Program-made: the position numbers and the translations under genes
The notes under the pieces: generated by a model
What the model saw: the letters and a program-made list of their open reading frames with translations, nothing else
Told to the model about the DNA's origin: nothing
Database searches by the model: none
NCBI RefSeq assembly: GCF_009389715.1
Contig: NW_024067782.1
Location: 496,001-560,000 of the forward strand
DNA from: Phoenix dactylifera
Lineage: Eukaryota > Streptophyta > Magnoliopsida > Arecales > Arecaceae
DNA: 64,000 bases
Direction: 5' to 3'
Part shown: positions 14,201 to 26,400 of the stretch, piece by piece
Position numbering within the stretch: the stretch's first letter is position 1
Layout: each line of letters begins with the position of its first letter

Positions 14201-15125
14201 GATAGCATCCAGATTCTCTGTCAACTGGCTATCTGAACCCCTAATTCTTCTGATTCTGTTTCTCTAACTTTTGATGATGGTCAACTGATGGAAGAATCTG
14301 GTGTTTCAGTCCTCATCTCTGATCCATTGGATCATGGACTTCTATCTCCAAAACATCTCATGCTGGCGAAGAAGTGAGTCATGAGCGGATAAGTGAAATT
14401 TGAGCTCCTCCAGATCCACCTCCGATAGACCCCTCCTATACCTCCTAGGATTGTAGTCTGGAGATCGCCTCCTCGGCCTCCTCTACCATCCTGAAGATGT
14501 TGCCCACCTCCTTCCTATTCCACCAGACGTCGTTTAGTTATCTCCAGCTTATGGGAGACTCTGTACATGAGATTACCCTGGACTGGCACCCTCCAAGCCT
14601 CATAGAGGCGATCTGAGGTAGAAGACTCACCCGATAGTCCGGATAGCTCTGCACCCATATAGCCATGTTGAAGACTTTGTCAATCCGCTCCCAGACCCTA
14701 GCTTGCCCGAGACGGTTGTTGCACCAAGTGAATCTCAGACCATCAAAGCCAAGATCAATCGCCCATTGCTAGTGATGAATTCTTGGAGCTCTCTAACCTC
14801 CCTCTTGTTGGAGAAGGCCTCCGCCCCTAGCTTCTCTTATGGGCTATCAATACAATTAAAGTCTCCAGCCACTAGCAATGGATGTCCCAGCTGAGACAGT
14901 TTGGCTACCTCTTCCCATAAGATCCTTCTTTCCCTGAAATTTGTGCTAACATATACAATGGCTAGGATCCACAGCCTCTCATTACCTTCAAAGATCACTA
15001 TCATTATTTGTTGCTCACAAACATTGAAGATATCCAGATCACCAAACCCCAGTCTCCAGGCAGTAATTATGCCACCCGACAGAGCCGCTTTGTTTGATAG
15101 TTTGGCGGGCTGAGCCCACATTACA
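11219..15125 (-). mobile_element. Decayed LINE (L1-like non-LTR retrotransposon)
   Basis: On the minus strand the order is endonuclease, reverse transcriptase, RNase H, poly-A. The endonuclease end at 15121-14837 carries the GDFN motif, and ERIDK follows near 14670. The reverse transcriptase spans about 14100-12600. It has an IKLDMERAYDR motif near 13640 and an FVDDYLLL active-site motif near 13310, with two aspartates, an F-V-D-D version of the usual FADD. A cysteine-rich and RNase H-like tail runs to about 11300. The 3' poly-A is the T run at 11219-11232. Frameshifts and stops are frequent. The 5' part (ORF1 and start of the endonuclease) is missing. I found no target-site duplication. Confidence 0.88.
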
Positions 15126-15882
15126 TTAGACAGTATTAAACAACCCTTGCATCAACATTTACCTAAAAAGCAAATCAGGATGAGAGTTACATATTGCATT
15201 ATCGCTAAGTTTTCCTGTCTTCGACAATATATTGCATTTTAGAATAACATATTTTTTCGTCAAACCGCATTATAAACCTACTTATGGTGTCCTGCCAGAA
15301 GAAAAATCAAGGTAACTGCAATGTAAATGAACAAATAAAATCTAAAGTATAGCTTTGTCCAAACAATTTTGATTTCAACACAATAGTCAATATGTGTGCG
15401 TGTGTTCTCCCTTTCATTTAATATTTTCAGATCTCTATATTTACATGATTTTATGGTCTTAATAAATTTGATGGTGGTAGCATGTTTCGCCCTCCTTCCT
15501 TTTCATCAAAGAGAGATAGAGATAGAGATAGAGAGATGGAGAGAGAGAATCCCAACTATGGGCAGTTGGATTAAGTGATAAAAAAAGCTTCCACTTTGGC
15601 AACTAGCATTGACCCAATGCTGCAAGGATATCGACACACAAAAGGTGGTGGTTAGCTTGGCAATTTGTACCTTTCTCATCATGTCACTAGATGTTTATGA
15701 TTTTAGCTTAGACTAGAATCCATGACTTCGTCCCCCACAACCTTATCTTAGTCGATATATTCCAGCGTGGGTTCAGCCTAACTGGGTGGCTCTAGCATAT
15801 CATGGCCCTACTGCAATGCTTGAAAATTAATACGGAACCATGCATGTTGGAATCTCATGATTAAAGGGAAAAAAAAAGAGAG

Positions 15883-16234
15883 TAGGGATGACAATTTATG
15901 ACCTGATTTATCAAACCAATCCACGACCAGCACATCTTAAGTAGATTTGGATTTGACATAAATAGGTTCAATCCAGATCTATATATTAAATGGATTAGAT
16001 ATAGGTTTAGACATTTGACCTGTTTAACCCGCTTTGATTTGTTTAATAATTGAGTCAGATCATAATGTGGCCAGTTTAACCTGTTTACAAAACTTGCTTA
16101 ATCTGTTTCTGATCTACTTAATTTGATCCGCTTAATCTGTTTAAATCTATTTAATTAATTAAAAATATATTTAACCTAACTTGACATGTTTAATAAATAA
16201 TTTTTGATCCGGTCCGATCCAAATGTCATCCCTA
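15883..16234. mobile_element. MITE with TAGGGATGACA inverted ends
   Basis: The left end TAGGGATGACAATTT is mirrored by AAATGTCATCCCTA on the right. The interior is rich in short repeats around GTTTAA and GACCTG. Terminal sequences of this type occur in hAT-related MITEs. The flanks are A-rich and a clean 8-bp duplication cannot be read, so the superfamily is uncertain. Confidence 0.6.
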
Positions 16235-19200
16235 GAAAAAGAAACTCCAATTATAACCTAATCCCACTTAGGCGATGCTTGGATTGCGACATCATGCTTC
16301 GATCATATTACCAAAGGCCAAGCAAGGATAGCATATGCCCAATAGCCAATCCCAGGCCGACAATTACCTCCATTTCACATGCCTATTGGAATGATAGCAC
16401 ATCCATGGTCACATCTAGTGATTAATAAGATGGTCGGTTGCATTGTAGGGGAAACCCCAAGCAACCAACAGTATCTCCAAGTTTAATAATAAGCAAGAGG
16501 GCTAATGGTTTTGTTTAAGTTATCCAGAGATTCTAGATAGCGGTCGATAGCCTTTCATGTTGCAGGAGAAGAGAATCTAAATGGCCAACCACCGATGCCA
16601 CTAGGGTGCTAATTAGCCTGTCTAAAGTCCACCCAACAACTACAACTTGGGGCGAGGATGGACACCTGATGTGCCTCTCTGATACCCCACATAAGACTTA
16701 AATTGTTTGATTAACTGTCTTGTTGCACCGAAAAGCAAGGGTTGTCACTAACCAAAGCTCGGCACCATTAGAAACCAGCAGGCCTTAGCGTATCTGGTCC
16801 AAACCAACACCATAAAGGGGGATTTCAGTATCTTGGAGATGATAATCTTCTGATCAGACATAATCCCGGAATCTTCGCATCCTCTGATGTCGAATATTTT
16901 ATATTCTATCTTGCAAATGATGAGGATCCTAATTCGAATATGTCACCATTGGACGTGTCACTGGTCGCACCGAATCCAACATGACTTGGACTTGACCTAT
17001 TCGAATTGTGATCGTAAGCGAGAGACCGAATTTGGCATGGATTTGGATTGGGTTCGGTTTGGTCTTGGGTGGAGCAAGTTTAGCTTCGGGTTAGAGTTGA
17101 GCATTTGAACTAGTTAGGTCGCTAAATTTATCATTCTTTAGGTTGATAGCCCAGTCTAAGTTTATCGAAAAAAAGATAATCCAAACAAAGTGCTGGTGGG
17201 CCTTGGACCTCGGTCCTCCATTCTGGTCAGAAAAGGGGGGAGAAATGTAATCCAAATTCTAAGCACGAAATAATTCTTGATCGCATAGATTATACAGTTC
17301 TAATATGAATATATCTAAGAAAATCAGAACATAAAAGATGAAGTAAGGAAGAGAAAATAATCCCATAGATATCCCAAAAAATGCTAGTAGAATGCTAAGT
17401 AATAGAAAAAGCGACTCAGTCAATTGTCCTGTTCGCTGCTCGGTACACATGAGTGATCTAGAAGAAATTTCTCGTCAGTCTGCAAATGCCCATTGCCCGC
17501 CTTGTACTGGCCCTGGATCCACCCGAATTTATTAATCTGCTTTAACAGCATTTACATAAGGAGAGATGGATATCTCATAATCATGCCTGATTCATCTCAC
17601 ACAGGACAAAACCCTTCCGAGCAATGCTAGGAAATTGGATACCCCACACCGTCTCACAAATGAATAAGGTTATCCATCCAGAGAGTAATGAATGCCACTT
17701 GTTTTCAAAATGCTTATTAGTTTGCCCTGGGAGCTTATATTGTGAAACCAAAATGGCACCATATATTTGCCACTACCACCCTCTCAGAAATGGCTAAGCC
17801 TGCAATAATAGATGGTGTCAATTTAGAGGCAAACATTTGCATGCACAAGTGACCTAATTCACACAAGATAAGCGTGCAATCAGCAAGATCCTAGTGGCCT
17901 CAGATACTATTTTCCTCCTTTAGTGGAGAGTGCTAGTGGAGGAAATCATCTTCCAACGCAAACTCCAATTCGTTTGGTGCGCTCTCTCCTCGTCAAAAGT
18001 TGGCAAAGCCTAAGGCGGGACTCTCCCTCTGACCCCCTTTGAGTCAACACGCATGGGCATGAGAGGGAGCCACACCAGAGTTTTCAAACCTTTTGACTGA
18101 TCTCAATCCAATCCTATTCCATCTTGTCTTCCATTACCCTTTCTTAACAAAGCATTTCATCACAGGAGACATGTTTGCTTTCTGGCTACTTAGCATATAA
18201 TATATGGATCTGGTTCGGTTGAGCTTGTTATATATTCCTTAAATTGTGAAGGAATTGGAGTCTAGATATGAAAATGGTGGGATCCAACCATGCCCACCCA
18301 GAAAGAAAGGATTTCACACGCAATCATGCAAGTGTTTAGGTATGAATTCCTCGAAGAAAAAGTGTTTGGATATGGATTTGGATTCGAACACAGAGAATTC
18401 ATTGTAAAGTTGATTCCCTATGTGTAGAATTTTTAGGAGAATCTGGTCAATGGAAATAGTTAACAATCAAAAGGAGCATCAATTTCATGAAGAATGGCAT
18501 CTTTGGGGGCCTAGAAGAACCTCTTCCCTCTCTCTCGTGGCTTCTTTATTTTCCCATGATAAAGTAGAACTTCACTAGCCAGACTTACATCCTCACAATT
18601 GTTCATGTATGAGCTGAAACTTTACATGCTTGGGATTTGACTTGGCTTTGGATGTCCTGAATAGAACTTCGCACGTGCGATATTGATGTGTTCGACATCT
18701 ATATCTTAACATAATTTGAAGAGTGAAAGCTTGTACAAGGTCTAAAGTGATCTGTTTGAGGACCAAATATCGATAGCCATGAAATTAGGTGCCTCTATAA
18801 GATTTGTCTATTTGGTCCATATAAACTTGAGCAGTATCCTGTTGAAATTGGTGTTAATTGAAGTTGTGCTTTGTCATAATATAGCTCTATTTTCTACCCC
18901 CAAAAAGAATATCTCCATTCTCCAAGTCTTCATGAATAATTTTAGCTATCTTCTTCTTAAAAAAAAAATAAAGGTAAATTTATGATGAACAAAGAAAGGA
19001 CAAGTTGGTACTCTAAGAGTTACAGTAGGCTAGTTAAATTTGCAATCTAATAACCTTAACTCCTATTCTGATCACATAAACTGAGAATTTTTCCTCTTTT
19101 TTTGTGTGATTTATGGCACATGTGGCTGGGAATGGTAGATGCAAAATGGGTGCATGTAGGCAATGTTCTCCTGCCTGGAGAAACTTATCTGGAGAAGTTC

Positions 19201-21602
19201 GTAGGACTGATGCAGTGGTAATTGAGGGTTAGAGCAGCCCAAGTTTATTTTCTATTTGATCATGAATTTATATTAGGTTTGTGTCCTAAGTCCAGCCTAT
19301 TGACATGGTTGACATGAACTCTTTTTGATCAAACTATCAACAAAATTGGCAATGATTTCACTTCTAGGAATACAGGAGTCTTGCGCCATACAATTGCTGT
19401 TGCAAATTTGACATGCCAAAATCCCTCATGACTTTTAGTTTTTTTTTTTCAGAAAACTCATCCAGAAAGAAAGAGTTATTTAAAGCTGCACCTTGTCAAT
19501 TCTTTTGTACAGAAGCAAGCAAATTGCATTAGAGAATGTGATGCCTCTCCTTTTTAAACACAAACTTTCAAGAACAATTTCAAGTTAGAGTAAACTGAAC
19601 ATGTAATCCTTCATAAACTTGAATGAGACTGGCCGGTCTCTTGATTTATTTTTACAGGATGAAGTAAGTTGCTTCAGAAACTCGTCACCATATAGGCATA
19701 TGAGAAAGAAAGGAAGATCAATCCATGACCCAAAAAAAATTTGGAAAGGAGTAACTTGCAATGGATAGTGAGAACCAATGAAGTACTCCGTAGCTCGATC
19801 GAATGAGCTCTCTTTAGGAAACTTTAGTGCTTGGGCTTCTTTGAGTGTAAGATGCCAACTATGTGAAAGGACACCAGCATGGCATGTGTGATCAATTGAT
19901 GACAGAGTGGAGACTCATCTTTCCAGAGAGTGGACTAGTAACTAACACATGAGGATGGGGTAGAGAAGAGAAATGGAATGGAGGGTGAGAGCTGAGCTTA
20001 TATTTCCATATATACTTTGTGGTGAGAATTGGAATGGTGAATGGAGGGGGCATCAATGCTACCATGTGAGGGTAGGCATCTTGAGACATCAAAAGGCCAC
20101 AAGTTATGTCCACCAATTATAGAGTTATCCATCCATCCGCTTGCTTTTGGCTAAGTGTATAAGATATTTTTGATCCTAAAGGAAGGAAATTAAATAGGGT
20201 TGTGAGGAAGAACTCTTTCCTTGTGGAATATCATTTTGTAGCTTTTTAAACATTGAGAAGGAAGCTATTGACTCTTGAAAGGACAAAGGCTTGATGTTGT
20301 GCATGAAGGAACTATGATGTACCATAGATCGATAGCGATCGAAATGAGGAAAAGATGTCGATTGTTAGCTTTAATTAATAGTGTAACTTTGCATCGGCCC
20401 ACCATTTGTCGTCCCTTATGTGGACGCATCGTGGTCGGCCATCCTAGCATCGAGCTGTTCATTAGGGAGATCCATTGATTAAGCGACCAATATTGCTATG
20501 ATTTTTCGTGGCTTGGTGTAGTTTTAGTCTTTGAGATGCAGTGGACATCAGTTGAACAAGTGTTGGGTGCAAAGGGTTGTGGGTTTTCATGATTTTATCT
20601 GGTTTGGAATGTTGGTGTTCATGTGATGCAGTTCGAAGTGTTAGGCATTGAGGAACTTGTTTCATAACATACAGATATTTAGCAAACCTGCAATAACTCC
20701 AAGTTATTGAAAAATATGATGATTTGCATCATCAAAGACATAGTTCATTTCTAATATTTTCATCAAGTTTTGTTATTTGGTATGTATTTAATATTTTCAG
20801 GGATGCACATACTATGCACATCTCTGAAACAAATCTTGAATGAATGATGAAATAACATTTATTGCTTCCCGGTATGCCCGCCATACATATGATTCTTTCT
20901 TATTGCCATTATTTTCTCCTTGAGTTTTTAGAATTTGCATGAATTCTTTCCGTGCATTAAAAAATTATTAGAATCTTTAATACTTTCTCATGTATGGTGT
21001 TATACCTACCATCACATTTTTTCCTCCAAAGCTCTATGCCCTGGGTTCCATGGTCTCCAAGTACCAAAGCAAATGATAAGTCCGACACCGTGCATAAGTT
21101 TTTATGCATATTTGGAGGAAAGTTATATATATCTAATCACATTCCTGACTAGATTTAGCATTATTAGAATTGAAGCGACGATTAAGTCTAAGACTATGAC
21201 AGACAAAATTTTGCCAGGCATCGAATCAGAGCTAGTGAAAGAGATAAGGGATGATTAATATAAGCTTCATGCCTTGATCTTAATCTAAAGGGGAGTTGCA
21301 CCCTGGGTTGATTAGGTCAGGGTAATACCAGGCTCAGATATGTAGTCCTTGAATGGGTGTTAACATAATGTTGGGTTGGGTTGGGCCATGGCTTGGACGG
21401 TTTAAAACCGACTTTTTAAAAACATTTAAAGGCCTGGCCTGCGAATCCATATCATGGGCCATAAAATGACATAAGTGCTATTCCCATTAAGTCTTTTAGT
21501 GACCCCAATATTGAGCCCACAGAAGGATGGTGGATTAGAATGTAGCAAGTCAACTTAGGCTTGCAGCCCAGGTATTTGCTGCAGTTGTTCTTAATTTTTT
21601 TA

Positions 21603-21967
21603 GAGTAAACTACAAAAACCTCCTTGAGATTTATATTTATTATACCTACATCTAATAGTTTGTAAAACCTACACCTATATCCAGTTAAATTAACGGCGTT
21701 GGTGAAACCGTTTCTCTTATGTAAAAAGTTAAAATTGCCTTTGGGTGGAGAGGATGCACGCGCTTTCTTATATTCTTGGACGGCTGTTATGTCACACTTA
21801 AAGATTATTTTGGTCATTTTTGAATTTTTTTCTGATGTAGTATTTATGTCCTATTTAAGGTTAATGTTTTGACTGCTGTTAAATTATGGATTAAAGTGTT
21901 GAATAAACTAAACTTTAAGAGGTAAGCATAAGTTTTTCAGACTATTGGATGTAAGTATAATTTACTC
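21603..21967. mobile_element. Probable MITE with GAGTAAA ends
   Basis: The left end has GAGTAAACTACAAAAACC, and the right end reads GAGTAAATTATACTTACATC on the other strand. Further inward both arms share a CATC(T/C)AATAGT-like block. The arms are long but diverged. There is no coding capacity and no convincing target duplication beyond TA. Confidence 0.5.
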
Positions 21968-23358
21968 CTAATCTCAATTTTTTTTATAATTTACTGAATT
22001 TTTTAATTAAATAATCTTTTTTATTTTTTTCTACGATCTAATACGATCAAAATCTACAATTGCAAAACCAGGGAAGGCCACCATGCCCATGCCAACCAAA
22101 ACCAAGACCGATATGCTTCCGATACTCAGAAATCTGATATGTCTTGGTGAGTCAAACCTAGACAGATAATGGCTTCTCTTTTAATGGCAAAAAGTAAATG
22201 ACTTTTATAACGGGTAATGTTAAGACATGAATTCCACGATTACTGAATATTAATAATTCCCTTGTCATCGTTTCTTAGAGATGGTTTTTTTTTGACTAAT
22301 TTGGGTCTTTAATTGTTTTTTTGGTGTAATACATGTACATGGTGCTTATTGTCTCTCTTTTATTATTTCATTTGTTGATGATGCATTTTTTTTCTTGTCC
22401 AAGTAAGTACATATATCATGTACAGTCATACACCCAACTTAGACCTCCAGATAAGTATAACCTAGCTTGCATCATTGAGAACATGAGCATTTACATCATG
22501 AGCTACACCTATAATGTCAATTTCAAGCTTCAAACGCCTATACTCTTGGTCATGTTTGGGGTCATAGCTTAAACATGAGGATCACAAGTTGGGCCAGGCT
22601 TGGGTTTATGTGAGCATATATATAATTGGACACAAGTTGATATGAGCACCAATCCTTTATAGTGTATAGTTTGTATCAAAGTGTGGTACAATATTTAATG
22701 GCTACCATTAAGAGATGGATGTCCATCAAATAAAATATTATTACATGTCATACATAGTGCATATTGTTTGATCGCCGTAACTTTTTTTTTGTGGTAGCCA
22801 TTGAGCGCTATACCAGACTCTATGATATAAACAACACACCATAGAGAATCTCGGGTTGGTGGACTTAAAGCATATTTATGAAAAAAATGAAATTTATTAG
22901 GAAAATATTTTGATAAAGCGTAAGCATGAATATAAAAAAATTTCATTCGATTTTTTTTGGCTACTTCTATTGTACCTCGTATTATATGATTTACCTTTCC
23001 AAACTCAGGATATGTTTGGCTTCATGGAAATTGCTAGACAAGCTTCTTTGAAAATTCTTATTTTTTTAACAAATTTTAAAAAATTATATGTAATCCCTTG
23101 AAAGAATTTTCTTTCCATAAATTGTAAGCAATCATCCTCTATGAAAATTAAATCAAATTATCTGTTTCACATCTTTTCTTTATTTATTTTTGCACTTGTA
23201 TTAAAAATTGGACTAGACACCTCCCATCCTAAATGGTGAGGTCCAATAAGTCTACGAATCCACGGATGAACTGGGTCCATTTATTGGACGGTTCAGATTG
23301 TATCTTCTGAGTACCCTACCACGATATCTAAACACCCAGTAAAAAGGAAGGCGACTTA

Positions 23359-23366
23359 AAACCCTA
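23359..23366 (+). promoter_or_regulatory. Telo-box (AAACCCTA) upstream of RPL18
   Basis: AAACCCTA lies 73 bp before the RPL18 start codon, followed by a pyrimidine-rich stretch. Telo-boxes near the transcription start are known features of plant ribosomal-protein promoters. Its role here is inferred from that association. Confidence 0.6.
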
Positions 23367-23438
23367 GAATCCCCTTCCCCCTTTACATGACCGAAGCCAG
23401 CCGCAGAACGAAGCGGTAGGAGCAAAACCCTTGCGAGA

Positions 23439-26400
23439 ATGGTAACCTTAATCTCTCCTTTCCTCCGCCTCTCTTCCTCTTCTCTCTCGAACGCTAGCCG
23501 AGCCCTAATCTCTCTTTCTTGGCAGGGTATTGATCTCGTCGCCGGCGGCCGGAGCAAGAAGGCCAAGCGCACCGCGCCCAAATCCGACGATGTCTACCTC
23601 AAGCTCCTCGTCAAGGTGGGATCCAATTTGGATCCAAGCTGATTTGATCTTTCTTATGTTACTCCTTCTTGTAATCGATGCATGGGGTGAGGATTTCGAT
23701 CTATTTCTTTATCTGATGGATTCTATTGGACGGTGTTGGTGATCAGCTCTACCGGTTTTTGGTGCGGAGGACCGGGAGCAAGTTCAACGCCGTGATCCTT
23801 AAACGGCTGTTTATGAGTAAGATCAACAGGCCCCCAATCTCCCTCAAGAAGCTCATAACGTTCATGGAAGGAAAGGTTAGATCTTTTCCAGCATTTGTTT
23901 CTGTAATTCTTTTTGTTTTGTGTTTGTGTATCGATTTTCTTGGTTTTTGGATCAGGAGGATAAGATTGCGGTCTTAGTGGGGACTGTGACAGATGATAAG
24001 AGGGTGTATGAGGTCCCAGCAATGACGGTGACGGCTCTTAGGTTCACGGAGACGGCGAGGGCTAGGATTCTTAAGGCTGGTGGAGAGTGCTGGACATTTG
24101 ACCAGCTCGCTCTCCGTGCACCCCTTGGACAGAACACGGTATGTGTCGATCTAAGCATCACCCTAAGCTGATTTCATTTGGCCTTCTTTGTCATATGGTG
24201 CGTATGAAAATGGTAGTGGCGAATGTTATAGACTCGGTGTTCTTATTCTTAGTTTGATAATGTTGGCAATCACAACATTCGCTTTATGTTTTGTCATATG
24301 GGGTTCTGTAGATACTAGGATAGTTTGGAACTGTCAGCAATCATCACAATGTATATGGGTAATTTTACAATTACTGCATCATTCAGAACATAAGCTGTTA
24401 GTGATGATTCATAAGTCTGTACATCTCATTCTCTTATGGTCAACCGTGGATTGATATAGAGATCAAAGAAGAAAGGACATTTCTTAGTTTGCCTCTGATG
24501 CGAGGACTTAAAATTTTGCTAAGAGATCAAAATAAAGAGAACAAAAGGGAAGCCCCTGAGATATCCTTTAGAGTAGGTCGGACCTCTACTCTAGAGAAGA
24601 ACCTAAACTTAAGATAAAGGGGGTTAAGAGAGCTCATTCAGGGTAGAAACTGGTGTAGAAATTGAACCTAAACCTAAGATGAAGGGTAAAAGAGCCCATT
24701 CAATACAGAAACTGGTTCAAAAATCATTGTGGTTGAAGTTGAGAGTCAATAGATAAAGTCTTCTTGCTGCCTCTATCATTTCTCAATAAAGAGGAAGTTA
24801 TTTCCAGCAGTACTTCCTTTGGGTGTTGGTTTCCGGTAGTTCCCCCCCTTGATAAACTCTTTGGCCAGATAACAAAAATAAATTACCCATTTATGGTCTC
24901 TTGTACGAGTAACAAGTGGCTAAACATTGCCGCTCTGAGTGTCATACGTAAACAAGCAATTAGATCTTTGTTGATACAGTGTTATCATCTGCTTATTATA
25001 GTTGGCCAATGACTATTTAATTTTGGGTGTAAACGTTATGGTATATTGATGATTTAACTATCTCGGTTTTAGAAGGCAAATGAGCATGCATGCATGTCTG
25101 AAAGTTTTAGAAATTAAACCAGGACCTGTCAACCACTCGGTAAGTCTTTGTCCTAATTATTTGTTCATTTTGTTGGACCTATACTGTATTGGAAGGAACG
25201 AGTTAGGGGGAAATTGGGTTTATCAATGTTACCCTGTGTCAAATTTCAGTTTTTGATAATTATCATTAAGGTTATTCTGTAAGGAAAAGATAAAGTGACT
25301 TTTTCCCACCTCCCTTGTGCCATACAATGCCCATATCCCTCTCCATGTTCCTCACACTTGCATTATCTCAATATCCTATCTCAATGTTCCTCATGCTTGC
25401 ATTACTATTTTGTAAAGTTTGTATGAGAATTGAGTGATGTTCCATGTAAGGGCAAATTTAACTTATGCAAAACCCCATCGTTGCTTTTAATATAATTTGT
25501 ATGCAACCAAAGTGTTAAATGAGAAGAATTTTTTCTATTTTTTGGGAGAGGAGGTGGAGAGAGCGAGGGAGGGAGAGAGGGTGAGAGAGAAAGATGAGCT
25601 TTTATCTGATAAGTCCAATTAAAGGATCTATAGTTCTGAAGAATAAATAGTAAGCCTTGTCAAGTGATGGTTCATGTTGTCTATCATGCTCTCGATTATT
25701 TTTAGTACTTGGGAAATTAAAAAAAATGCGAATGTCTCCTGCTGATACATCAAGTAATTATCTCTTGCTGATACATCAAGTAGATTTAAAATGTATTGGA
25801 ACAAAAAAAGTGTTTTGGAATATAGTTCATAATCCATATCATTGATCATGCTTCAAATTTTTTGGAACAGTTCAAACTGATTTGATAATTAGTATGTCGT
25901 GCTATTGGTATTGTTCACTGCACTAAGTAGGAAATCATTAAAATATATTATTTTTGGTTTCTAGGTGTTTTGGACATTGAGGTTCGAGCTTCGATGTAGA
26001 TATTTAGTGTCTATGTTCCAACATTCATGTTGCACTGATAAGATTGAGTCTTCTATTTTACTAGAAGGGTTCTAGTTTAACTCTCTATTTTTGACACATA
26101 CACACACAATATAATATCTTTATTATAAGAGTTTCCATTAATCTTAAGATCTTGGAGTGATTAGCAACTCTGTCCTGTTTAGTTAAGTTTCAACAAAACT
26201 TATATGTTAACTTCTTCTTGTTCTTTTTTCTTTTCATATACAAAGATTGATCCAATTTTTGGTCCCAGTGATGCTCATATAAACCATGCTAATGCTGTAA
26301 TTATTTGATGATTATCTGACGACTATGTTCTTTTCTGAGGCAACTTTTTCACTCATTGAAATTTTATTTCCTTAGGTTTGATGATATAATACCTTCTAAA

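Larger units (their letters stand above)
15126..23300. other. Long gene-poor intergenic region
   Basis: No protein-coding gene is supported in these 8 kb. Apart from two inverted-repeat elements listed separately, I see a GAGATA microsatellite (15520-15550), AT-rich tracts and repeat-like stretches such as 16980-17110, where TTGG/TTCGG motifs recur. The short open frames are not conserved-looking and lack splice signals. Confidence 0.55.

Noticed and set aside
16887..17108. A 73-codon frame with Trp/Gly-rich repeats
   Set aside because: Short, no domain, no splice context; it overlaps repeat-like TTGG/TTCGG sequence.
17590..17760. Possible reverse-transcriptase-like fragment on the minus strand
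   Set aside because: Stops interrupt it and no motif could be confirmed by eye.
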